Shown one piece after another: positions 47,690 through 60,800 of a stretch of DNA of 64,000 nucleotides (position 1 is the first letter of the stretch; each line of letters opens with the position of its first letter). The DNA is from Brachionus rotundiformis (Eukaryota; Rotifera; Eurotatoria; Ploima; Brachionidae), in the NCBI GenBank assembly GCA_016802295.1, contig JAESIW010000200.1, positions 62,001 to 126,000 on the forward strand, given 5' to 3'. The position numbers and the translations under genes are program-made. The notes beneath the pieces are model-generated. The model was given only the letters and a program-made list of their open reading frames with translations. It did not search any database and had not been told where the DNA came from.

Positions 47690-47840
47690 ATAGTTTTTAA
47701 ATATTTTTTGACTAAAAAATTTATTGCAGAATCAATTTATTCAAACATTTCACTCATTTAGAGTTATGGGCTATAGTTGGCTAAACATGAAAATCTATCT
47801 CTGAATTGATAACTAAAAAAATAACTTCAATATGCCAAAC
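47690..47840. repeat. Partial copy of MITE family M1
   Basis: TTTTTGACTAAAAAATTTATT and GCAGAATCA match the inside of the element at 12.15 kb, and AACTTCAATATGCC is its right terminus, here with the terminal hairpin region lost. The surrounding DNA from 45695 to 48841 contains no gene that I can see; about 46445-46515 and 47530-47620 carry pieces of the repeat families common at 49-60 kb. Confidence 0.5.
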
Positions 47841-48841
47841 ATGAAAGAAAGAAATGGATGGATCTGGGGAGACATAAAAGCCAAGGGGGCTGGAATAAGC
47901 TATAAGGAATAATTTAGTTCTCTAAAATGCTTAATGTTAAAGCAACTTTGCTTAGTCCGTAAATATATGTCTGCAAAAACTGTGCAAATTAAGTGCACAA
48001 TTGATTTGAATACTTTTTAATGGCGTGCAAAACGCATAAAATTGCAGAGTATTTTGCAGACTTAAATTACTGAGTTAAGCAAATTTGCTTATAATTGAGC
48101 ATTTTATAGAACTAAATTATCTCTTTTAGTAAGATAGTTATTCAAGTTTTTCTGAATTGAAATGATCGAATTAAAACCAACTTCAAAACCCCAAAGCCAA
48201 GTCTGAATGGATCAGTTAAAAAAATATCATGAACAAACTCGACATAAAATCCAGGCTCTTGTACGAGTTTCTTGAGCAAACTAATCTCAAAACTTATTTG
48301 ACTAATTCAGGATTTTTTTTCAATTAAAATTAATAAATTTTAAAAATGAATTTTATTTTATCTAAAATTATTTCATATAAAAGCTAATATTTAAATCTAG
48401 TCGAGTATGGAGTTTAGATGAGCCAGTTACCATGCACACTTAATCCAAAACGATTTCGTTTACTGTACCTGTTCCTAATGAAAGTTTACTAATTCTATTA
48501 AAGTCTTAAGATTTTAAAAATTCGAAATTGTTATTCATTTAATTTAGCTCTAGCAATTAAGAAATTATACAATCAAAATTTTTAAGCTTCTTGCTGAGAT
48601 TTTTATTTTCTTTGCTAAATTGAAATCAATATTTCATTAAGAAAAAAACTCCAACTCAACTCGAATTTACCTTAATAAGGTGAATACAAAACTTTTTCAA
48701 AAATAAAGCCAGAATTCATTTATTATCGCCACAAGCTAAAATCTGAATTAGCCGGGCTTTTAATAGAAACTCAATTAAGTCAGCTCTAGAGTCCTATATT
48801 TCCAAGACCTGATCGTCTATTTGAATAAATTTAAATTTTAG

Positions 48842-51800
48842 ACGGCTCAAGCCAAGCCATGCTCCAATGAGGAACCCGGCCATACTAGAACCGATAGTGT
48901 CCTCGAGCTCGTCCTCGTTCACCAACTCGTCTTTAAAGAACATTGACATCAACTCGGACAAACCGAGCATAAAGACCAGAAAGACAGTGCGCAGCTCCAA
49001 GCTGTCCAACTGGACGAGCAAACAGTCCAACTCGTCTGGCTCCTCTCAGGCGCCCATTCTCAAGCCGCGCTCTATTTCTTCCAACGAGTCTCACTCAAAT
49101 CCAGACTCGACCAATTCAACAGTAAGCGTTTTGCTAATCTCATCTTTGGATTACCTTGTTCTACTAATTCTAGACTTATCAAAATTTAGGTTAACAATCA
49201 CACTGTTTATAGTAACTAAGTACTCGAAAATTTATCAATAGAGATACTTAGGCGCAGTTAACTATTACCTCAGTTTTTCTCATTACTATAAAGTTGTTCA
49301 AATGCTCCTCTAGGCTTGCATTCGAAAGATGACTTAAAAGTTCTGCCTAGCCAAAGGCTTCTATTAATTTAAGTCAATACAAATTTTGCCATATGATATG
49401 ATTCATATTAAGGACTCTACTAGAGCCGGACAGTTAAAGATTTTATTAATTTTTAAATGCTTCAAATGACCAGGGTTTTACACTGTATTTTTTACCCGAC
49501 CAAAACTGATCCCCAATTCTTTGATGAGAGGGGTTTTGAATTGTGGTGACCTCAGTCCTTAAAGTATCAAGACAAAATTTTAGTCACATTCTCTTGTCCA
49601 TTTGGATCCAAGTAGTATGTTAAAGTGCATCTACTGAGCTTGCCTTTGAGTACTCGGGGTCCTCGGTAGGTCAAAAGAACATAGAGAAATAAGGTATGTT
49701 CTTAAAGAGTGACCACAACCTCCAAGTAGAGATCCGCGAGTACTCAAAAGCGAGCTTAAGAGATTCACACTAACATTTTGTCTGGAGGTTGTGGTCACTG
49801 TTTAAGATAATAGGAAATTTGCCATTTGAAAAAGTGCAGAAAACTTTATTATTCGATTTTTCAAAATTGAATTATGACCTTTAAGTATCAAGACAAAATT
49901 TTAGTCACTTTTAAAGCACTATTTTTCGACTTTGACTTTTGAAGTGCAGAAAACACTAAAAATTGACAGCGTTATGTAACTTTAAAAATTCAAATAAATT
50001 TATTACATCAAATAGCTTTGTGTCCTTTTGTTCAACGGAGGTTCACAAGTTCAAGCTCTAGGTTGTTCTGTTTTTATTTCAAAGTTTTAATTGTTTTGAT
50101 TGCTTTTTCAAATCAGCTAAAAGTTGTTAGCTTTATTTGTCTACAAAGAAGGATTGGAAAGAAAACGAGCCTCTGAAGAGCTTAGAATTTTACCGATTTT
50201 AATCCCGTCTTTTGACTGAAGGATGCATCATTTTTGGCCTAAAACTTTTCAAAAATATTACTTTATATTAACAATGAATTAAGAACCAATTTTAGATTTT
50301 TGTTTTGGCCTCTCTAGTCACCTCGTTACCGCAATATTTTATTATAATCTGTCCATGAATTAGCCCATTTTTGGTAGTCAAGAAATTAAATTGATAAAGT
50401 AACGCAAATATTCGTTGTAAATGCTTAAAGCTTTGGGAAGTTGAGAGGATATTATAATCAAAGTATAAAAATAAAATTCCTAAACTAAGATACTTATCTC
50501 TATCAAGTTAATTAAGAAATTTGTCTTTATCATTTATGCAATTATTTTGAAAGAATACTTTTTTTCTAATTATATTTCAAACAACTTTAAATGTTTGCTT
50601 AAGACGAACAAGGTGAGACTAAGGTGAGTTTCTAAGATTGAGCACTTAACCTTGACAGCAATCAAAGTTCCCACTCTGGCAAAATTAGAACTTTTGCTTG
50701 TCTTGTGTTTTTATTAATTAGCCAGCCAAATATCATAGACTCTGGACAATTCCAAAAAACTGTTTTTTCGATTTTTCAAAATCTGGCCACTCAAAAGATT
50801 TGTGATTAAAATTAGGTTAGAAATGAAATGATTAAAGCTTGCCAAGTAGTCAAATTCAAGCTCTAAGCACGCTCTATTGCATACTTTTTAAAGGGTACTT
50901 TGGTCGCAGAGAATTGTGAATTTTTTAAAATATTGGCTCAGTAAAAAATTAAGTTCCTGAAGTCAAGATAAGTGCTATTTAAAAGCCAGAATTTCTGTTT
51001 ATTGATTCAAAATAATAATAAGTTTTTATAAGCTCTAGTGGTTAATAAAAATTGAATTTTTTTAGAGAAAACCATGTCTAGTTAAATGAGTAAACTATTA
51101 AAATTTTTTTATTATTAATTATTATCTAAGAAGTTAAGCTTAGAAAAATAGGTCAAAAATATATTTAAATTTTTTTTCTATATAGCATAAAAATTCAAAA
51201 AAATGACAGAGTAATGCAACTTTGAAAATTCAAATATCCTTATTAGTCTAATTTATCGGTCATTTTCATAAGCTCACAACTTTGTGTCCTTTTGTTCTAC
51301 CAAGGTTCACAAGCAGACAAGTTCAAGCTCTAAGAATGTTCTGAACACACTCTTTGGAGGCTATTTTAAATATTTATTTAAAATATTATTTGAGGAAGTT
51401 CTCAGGCCACTCAGAATGGATCATAGTCCTTCTTTTTAGCCTAACGTTCAAAATATTGAATTAAATATAAAAAAAAAGAGAAACTTTATGTATATATCAG
51501 AGCACAAAAATGATTATAGCAGGATAGAACAATATAAATTTAATTTATAAAGTATAAAGTTGATAGGTAACTATGGGTTATTCGATTTAGTAGATAATAG
51601 TTTTTTTTAAATTTTCATATAAGTTGTTGTATTTGTCAGGTAGTCAATTTAACTGTTTATGTTCATAGAAAATTTCAACTTTGAAAAAGTCTGGAAAATT
51701 CAAGTGTTGTAAGACCTAATCCATCAGATAAAATGGCAAACTAGCTCTGACTCAAAATAAATTTTACCACTTGAATTTGAAAACATTTAGCCCAAGCTAA

Positions 51801-54800
51801 AAACCGCATTCTCATTGAACAGTGACTATTCAATCCTTTTCCTTAATAAAAAGAGTATGTGAAGCACAATCCTGATTTGATATTTTCTCTTTCTTTTTGA
51901 CTAACGGTTTACTCACCGCTCTCTACAACTCGTGTTTTGATCGAGGAGTGTGTAATTTAGTGTATTTTGAACGCTCAGTTTCACACGCTCCAATCCTTCT
52001 GTTAGCTAAAAGAGTGTGTGCAAAGCAAAGAGTTTTCCTCGATGATCTCAGTCCTTTAGATTTGGTCACTTATTAAGAACTAAATTCTCTTGACTTTGGC
52101 TTTTTAAAAAAATGCTTGTTCCTGGCTAAGTTTATTTAAAGAAAATAACTTTTAGACATTTTAATAAACAATACCATTCAACAATGCGATTGTTTAATTA
52201 ATATTCTATTCTAGTAGGATATTGTCCAAATCGCTCGAACCAAATTTGTCCCAAAGTAACACATTAAGTTTTCTTTGTTTATCTATTTTTTTAATTTAAT
52301 GGGCCTATTTTTCACTAATGCTGAATGTATTTCATAATGGCAAACTTAGCTGGTTTTTATTTTCCATTAATTCAAAAATAAACTTTATATACATTTTATT
52401 TATTTTCCGACTGTTTAGAAGTTGTTCAAATTTAAAATTATTTTTTTAAGTTATTATTGTTAGGTAACTAAAATTTAAGACATATCGAAGAGTGCCTAAG
52501 TTTGTATATCCAGTCTTTTGGCCTAATTAACACTCACATTTCATCATTTACGTTGATTTACTTAATTTCTTGTTCGATACAGAGCCAATAAATATAACTT
52601 TCAAATATTTGCCAATATCGTCCTTTTCGCATATAATAAGGTGAGATATTTAAGGCTTATATACCAAATACCAATCTTCTATTTTCTTTAATAAATATTT
52701 ATCCACCTAAAGTTACTTAAATAGTCATGTTTTTTCATTGATAGCTGCTCAGCTCGGGCCTTTTAGCTCAAAACTTATCATCTTGATTCATGAATGAGAA
52801 AATCACCTCATTCAAAGATTAAAATATAAAACTATTTTCCATTTTAAAAATTAAAATATTTTACGAATAAAAACTTATTTGGATTCATATTTTATTGACC
52901 ATATATAAATATTTACTTCATTTTAAAAGTCTTATGTTTGCCCGATTAGGCATATTTTTTGTAACCACTTCAATCAATTATGTCTTTGTTTTAATTTTTC
53001 ATAAGTTTTTTTTATTCTAATTTTAATTGAACTGCTTTTAATATTGTTAAAGCCAACTAAGCTAAGATTGGTTGAGTAATAGAGCAAAAATCAGATTAAA
53101 ATTGGCAAAAACTAGTTTTAGGAAAGAAAAGATCAATCTCACAAATTATTTTGCCAAGCAGTATTTTTATTTACTCGATGTGGAGCAAAGGGACATTAAA
53201 TTCAGTTTGAGCTTTTTCTGACTTTTAGATTTCTTGGTAACTAACTTTTACACTTATGTGGTCACGTAGCTAGCCCTTAAATTTAATTACTCTCAGTTTC
53301 TATTCATGAGACAGTCAAGCTTCAAGCAAGTATGCGTCCTTGCCTTACCAACTTGTATTAAGGCACCTAATGTAGCTAGATGCACAGACATCAATTATGT
53401 TTGTGTTATATATATATCTGGAATAATAAATTTGTTTGCCCGGATCTGTTAGGATCTGCTGGTTCGCGGTTATAACACAAATAATAAAGAAAATTAATTG
53501 AGGAAAATAATAACTTTATTAATAAATGGCCACTTCTAGCCTGAACAAATAATAAAGAAAAAGGAGAAAAGAAAGTAAAACAAAATAATTTCAAAGTTTT
53601 TCTTCTAAACTGATTTTTTGTCTAATTTTTTACACAGTGTTAAATACTAACGACTTGCTGAGCGTATGAGATCATAGTATTGCATTGTGAAACTATAGAC
53701 ATTTACGATGTACAGAGTCGGTGTTGTAGTTATTTAGAGAACCACAACATTTGGATAAGGTCAAGTAAATGAGGCTGATTTTTATATTTTATTTTATTGT
53801 ACAATTAAACTACACAATTAATAACGTAATTAAGGCTAGGGTTTAATAAATGTTGGTTGTGGAAACATTCGAATAAGGCGAATAAATGAAATAAGTTAGT
53901 TCATATTTATAGTTAATATTTAAATTAAAAATAGCATTCAAAAGTCAAGATAAATATCAAATTAAAATATATAAATTATTCAAGATTGTAGAAAATGGCC
54001 GCTTGAGTATGTGCGCTGACTGCGTAGTTGACGATATGGGCCCCTTTTAACTTTTAACTCCTCTGTAAAAATTATGTTAAGGCTTGACCAGAGATTATCC
54101 TGTGATTCACTCTGATTACCTTATCAGGTCTATATCGAAACACTAATTTAAAATGAGTATAAATTGCTACAGTGGAACTCTGCCGAATGAGCGTTTTAAT
54201 ACTATTTTTCACTGCAGTCTAAAGTTTTAAAATTTTAACAACTTTGTTTTATTTTTGAGACTATAGCCTAGTTTAATTATTTGTCTCCGACTGATTTAAT
54301 TTATTTATAATTTTCAGCTTACTGTCAAGCTAAGAAAATGAATTCTATTTATAAAATATTAATTAAAATGGCCATTATTGCTTCTACTTACAACCTATGG
54401 TCAAAATATTGAATTTTAGTACTCCAATTACGGTTTAGTTAGTCTTAAGTAATTAAAAAATAAGAGAATTGTGTTGTATGGTATTTTTAATAACAATTTT
54501 TAATTTTGCCTAAAATTTTTTTACTAATTAAGTTTGCGCTACTTAGACACTGTAGGTTTGGCAAAAATGGTTTTTAAAATATGTTTAAGTTTAGAGTTTA
54601 GTGATGAAAGCTAAATAAGTGGATACCAAGACAGTAAAATAGGAGTACAAGTTATTGCTGCGACACTTAATATGTAAAGAGTCTGAATCCAACACCTGTA
54701 CCAGTCTATTCCATTTATTATATACAAAAAGAAGCCTGCTGAGTTAGATGTTACCACTTTTTTCGGTAACTTATTCCAGGTTGTTTGAAAAAAGGGCATG

Positions 54801-57800
54801 TGTAGAGCTCACCGCAGTAGCAAAATCATTTCTAGCTTGAGTAGGAAAATTTCTCAATCACCTCTTGTTGCAGCGGCTTGACCTTTGATATGATCTATTT
54901 ACTTTTTCTAGTTCATTCACTAATTTGTACATTTCAAAAAAGTCCCCTCTCACTCTTCTTTCACTAAAGTCTAGCTAGCCTCAATTTATAGGACATATTT
55001 CTTAGCGACACAGGGATCTCTGTTGCCAGTATCAGGAGAATTTAAAATTAGACCTCGAAGGCTATATAACCTTATTATTTATTATTATCTAAAAAGTAAA
55101 GTTTAGAAGTTTAGTTTTTATGGGATAAAAACTCTAAAAATTGACAGAGTGATGCAACTTTGAAAATTCAAATAGTTTAATTGATCGGTCACTTTCATCA
55201 ACTCACAATTTTGTGTCCCTTTGTTCAACAATATCAAGAGCTACTCATACTACTAAGTACCACATTCCCCAAAGGCATCGATTCAATATTTTTATAATTT
55301 GATAAAAGTTTTTAAATATTTAATGCATCTGCCAAAGCTAACTTTCTATTTATGATTATCGAACAAAGAAATAGGGTATTTAAAAAAAGGATTGAATAGA
55401 AAAAAGAGTATGTGAAGCACAATCCTGATTTGATATTTCTTTCTTTCTTTTTGACTAACGGTTTATTCGCCGCTCTCTACAACTGGTGTTTTGATCGAGG
55501 AGTGTTTAATTTACTGTATTTTGAACGCTCAGTTTCACATGCTTCAATCCTTCTGTTAGCTAAAAGAGTGTGTGCAAATCAAAGAGTTTTCCTCGATGAT
55601 CTCAGTCCTTGAGATTTGGTCACTTGTTAAGAACTAAATTCTCTTAACTTTGGCTTTTAAAAAAATGCTTTTTACTGGCTAAGTTTATTTAAAGAAAATG
55701 ACTATTAATAAATAATACTATTCAAGACTGCGATTGTTTAATTATTATTTTATCATTAATTTAATTATTCTATCAACTTTGGCTATTGAAGTGCAGGAAA
55801 AAAATTAAAAATTGGCAGAGCGTGCAAATTAGAAAATTTAAAAATCTCAATCAATTTGGTATTGTGAAATTTGGAACTAGAAACAAAAACAAAATATCAA
55901 AAATACCAAAGCTCAAGTTCTGAAGGAGCAAATCATGTTCCGTGAATAGTTCTTAATTTTGCAGACTTATTGCAGAGTTTTGCAGAATCATAATATTGGT
56001 GGTATAAAGGATGTACCATGTACTACAATTCACGGAACATGATTTGCTCCTTCTAAACTTGAGTTTTTGCATTTTTGATATTTAGTTACAAATTCCACAA
56101 TGCCATCAATTTAACGGCCTGATCACTTTGAGCACATGGTAGTTGTGTGTGCTCTTACGTATTGAGATCCGTATTAAGTCAAATAAGAGCTATTTAGGCG
56201 CCTCAAACATTTTTCTCTTATTCAATAAATGTTTCTCTACTATTTTCTTCCAATTAACTACCTAACACAAATAATCTATCAAGTAGGCTTCAAAATAGCC
56301 TAATCGCTTTTCACGAAACAATTAAAATTAAATTTTGTAAACAAAGTATTTGTTCATACTTTGTGTTTTAAGACTTGTTGGTTCAGCAGCTCGAAAGAGA
56401 TTGCCTCAAATACTACTAATTTGGGCTCCAATTTGCGCAAGCCGTTTCTAAGAAAACAATACCTGCTGAAAAAAAGCCACTTGGGCAACGAGATCAACAA
56501 CTTGATCGATACAAAGCTACGACTACCCATCGACAACAAGGTAACTCTATTTAGAGCCATCGGCGTCTTTACTTGTCCAATCACTTAAACAAAAAGCTTT
56601 GCTTTATAATTACACTTTAGCAATTTTGAAGGTAAACACCGAAAAGTTATTGTTTTTAAGTTAGCTAAAATATTCTAATGCATAAATAATTTATATGCTA
56701 ATTCTTGGCAATAAATTGGCTCCATCACTTTAAGTTTCATTCGTCAAAATTGTTTTATTTGTTTGAGCTTAAATTAGAACAAGTGGCAGATTAGCGCTCC
56801 ATGCCAAATCTCTAATTCTCTTTCCTTGTCAAGCTCTAAATCAGCGGCATTGACCACGATTTAGAACTTGATTAAAACACTAATAATGTTTCACCAAAGC
56901 AAACTAAGAGTAAGAAGCCCTTTGACTACAACAATAACTATTCTAACTTTTTCAATACATTACCTAATTGAATTAATTATTTAAGGCTAAGTCATCGTTT
57001 AGCAACTTTACCAGCAGTGTCAATGTCAACAATACGTACCACAAGCAGTCTAACAGCGTGAAAGTGAGCCAAGAGAAAAAAGAGCGACACACGGCAACTA
57101 CCACCATCATACTAGACCTGGAAAAATACAATGTAAATATGAGCACAGTTTTGTATAGTCTCGGCTTTTGACTTTAGGATTTAAGCCAAGGAATAATTAA
57201 AACAATTTTATTTAGTTAAAAGTTTATTAAGTAATAACCGTTGAAGAAAGCTTTAAAGTTGGAGTTAGACAAATTAGCAATTAGACAAATTTATTGTAAG
57301 CATAAGATATTCTTTCTCAAACAAATCTTCAATAACCAATTATGTAAAAACGTATTTGAATTCTTAAGGAAAGACTACAAGGTATTTGATAGAGGGAATA
57401 CTTCTTTTATTAAACAGTTATCAAAAGTAAAAGATCTGACTCATATAAATTGCACTGAATATGATTTAGCATTCAGTGTTATTTTGATTGAGTAATGCCT
57501 TGAATGCAATAAAAATGGACTAACCAACTCGATAAAATACTATTTTTATTTAATAGAATATTGTATGTTGAATAATCTTAATCATTTTTTTGTATATAAC
57601 AAACTTAATTTTTTACTTGATTGTAAAATGGATATTTAATTTTCTATCAATTTTTACTTTAAATTGTCCATGGGGCTTAAACCTTAATTAAATAAAAAAA
57701 TAAGCAAAGACATGTCAAGATTCCGAATTACTATCAAGTTAGCACTAGCAGCATTTTAATTTATTTAGTTGATTTTCGGATAAAACAAAAAAAATAGAAA

Positions 57801-60800
57801 AAATTCTAATTTAAAGTTATTTATTATTTAATGACTTAAAATGAATTTATTGCTTAGGAAAAGTGCTTCCGAGTCTTTTTTGTTTGATCGCAAATTAGTT
57901 TAGAGTAATAAAATAGCTAATTATGTTTGTAGGTCTTAAGGTGTCGGAACAATCAGCAAATCACCAAAAAATCATTTAAATTTCTTGAGTTTGGCTTTTA
58001 AATTATATTTTTATTATGTGACTTTATAACATCTAAGTTGATTCAGTTGATTTAGTTGATTACATTAAATTGATTATAATGTAATTGAGAATAACAATGA
58101 GCACTTTTCCATCAAATTTGTACCATTACTTAGTCATAGATTTCATGCAATAGTAATGTCTTAAAGGAATTTTTACCTTTGTGTTACTCTCGGGCCAAAT
58201 TCCATGAGTAAATCTTTGAATTAAATAGTATTCAAAGGCAAGCTGAAGAGATACGTAATAGCATATTACTTTGAGATCATAGAAAATTTTCGCTTTGAAA
58301 AAGCTCAAAAAACGTGTTTAATTCGATTTTCAGGACTACACAATGATGTCACTCTTAAAGAATTAAATTCTCTTGACTTAAGCTTTTGAATTTAAAAACT
58401 CTAAAAATTGACGGATTAAATTAAATTTTTATTTTTCAAATTGATTGGCCACTTTCATGACATCATAACTTGGTGTCCCTTTGTTCAACCGATGTCACAA
58501 TTAGTCAAATTCAGTATCCAGAGTTACTGTTTAGCATACCATTGAGTATTTATTATTGTTATGATCATAGAAAATTTTGACTTTGAAATTTAACCTGATA
58601 TTTAAGATCTTAAATAAATTTCTTTATAACCTAATAAGTAAATACAGAAATCAAAACAATTTTTTAAATTTATTTTTTTTTATTAAAAAACAAACAAACC
58701 ATCATGGCGTTTATTAATAAACCATGCTTTTAAATAAAAATTTTAGTTTAAAAATATGTAAAATTTTATGCTAAGTATTTGTGGATAATTAATTGTCTGA
58801 GGCAAAAATGTAAGTGGCTTAGTTTGGCTTTTACCATTTGAGCCTTTTTCAGTCTATGTACACTCCAGACAAAATATTCTCTCTTTCTCTGTTTCTAACG
58901 GCTATAACCGTTCTATCAACTCGTTTTTCTTCTCTTTTGACTCTGAATTTCTGAACAGTCGATTTCAATTTTGGTCTTACTCAAATAAAATGTGTTTGAC
59001 AAAAATTGTACTAATCAAATAAGTTTTTTGTAGCTATTTTTACAAGAAAATCAAATGGTTGTATAAACATTACTGTCTCTTCTCTTGAAATGAGCAGTAT
59101 ATTTTTATAGCAAGGTTCCTTTCATAGAACTAAAACTAAACGCTTAAAACTTATTTTACTTTTCCCCAAAACTGTCTTTTTATTTTGTCAAAATTAAGAA
59201 AAGATCTTTCCTTGATAAAGAGTGTATAAGTTACAAATCACATAGGAATAATTCGAGATTATAATGTTCAACAGAAAATAATCAATTTGAAGTAAAGAAC
59301 AGCCCTAAACTGACAGATTTGTCATGTAGTCAATTTAACTGTTTACGTTCATAGAAAATTTCAACTTTGAAAAAGTCTGGGAAATTCAAGTGTTGTAAGA
59401 CCTAATCCATCAGATAAAATGGCAAACTAGCTCTGACTCAAAATAAATTTTACCACTTGAATTTGAAAACATCTAGCCCAAGCTAAAAGCCGCATTCTCA
59501 TTGAACAGTGACTATTCAATCCTTTTCTTTAATAAAAAGAGTATGTGAAGCACAATCCTTATTTGATACTCTCTCTTTCTTTTTGACTAACGGTTTATTC
59601 GCCGCTCTCTACAACTGGTGTTTTGATCGAGGAGTGTTTAATTTACTGTATTTTGAACGCTCAGTTTCACATGCTTCAATCCTTCTGTTAGCTAAAAGAG
59701 TGTGTGCAAATCAAAGAGTTTTCTTCGATGATCTCAGTCCTTGAGATTTGGTCACTTATTAAAAACTAAATTCTCTTGACTTTGGCTATTGAAGTGCAGG
59801 AAAAAAATTTAAAATTGGCAGAGCGGGCAAATTTGATAATTTAAACTTGTATCATTGTTTATGATGATAGAATAAAATTTAGATTTGAAGAAGTACCTGA
59901 AATAATTTTATTATTTTATGTAACTATTTTCAAGCAAGGACAGATTAAATATGACCAAAACCACAATTAGTTATTTTAGATTAAGTCAAGTCTTTTTTTT
60001 TCTCATCATCAGCAAATATGAATTTATTTTTTATATTTGAATATTTTTAATAAAACTCATTTCTTGCTTGGTAACTATAATTGGCCCTTACGCTTCCAAA
60101 TTTCGAGTGAATATAAATACACTTGACCAATTAATTAAATTTCTTAAGCTAATTATCAACTTGACAACAAAATCTAAATCATTTACCAAATGTTTTTTAC
60201 CAAAAATAAAATTCTAATCACAAAATTTTATGTCTAATTCTGCTTTAAAAGGCTTCAACTAAATTTAATATTCAAATTTTAATGAATTTAATTTTAATAT
60301 TAAAAAACAAAAAGCCTACAATCTAAGATTTCCATTTATTTCCCTAGTTCCTTATTTTTCTGGCACATACTTAAAACTTGTTTTCAATTTATTTTAATAT
60401 TTTAGTTTAGTATATACTTGAATATTAAAAATGTTATACTATTTAAAGATAGGTTTTTTTTTTTATTCATTTAAAAAGAGTACTTTAATTTTCCTAAGCG
60501 CTATTGTTTGTAATCAATTGTCAACAAAATTTAAAAACAATAGCTTACCAAAATAGGCTTCAATTGGAAAGCAATTTCTACGCAACTACTCTTAGCCAGA
60601 GATGTTTTTCTACGAGTTTATTTTTTTATGAACAAAAAGGCTATGAAAATAAAAATTAAATTAAATTTTATAAGATAAATGAGAAAACGCCCAGAACTAA
60701 TTTGAGCAAGAATATAATGGTCAACGTGCCGTTGACGCCCAAGAAGTACCACACATTCAACGAAAACGACTCTCCGTCGCACAAGGAGACCACCAACACC

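Noticed and set aside
51860..52077. Conserved small gene in repeat family R1
   Set aside because: Copies lack a shared start context and change many amino acids; kept as a finding but not annotated as a gene.
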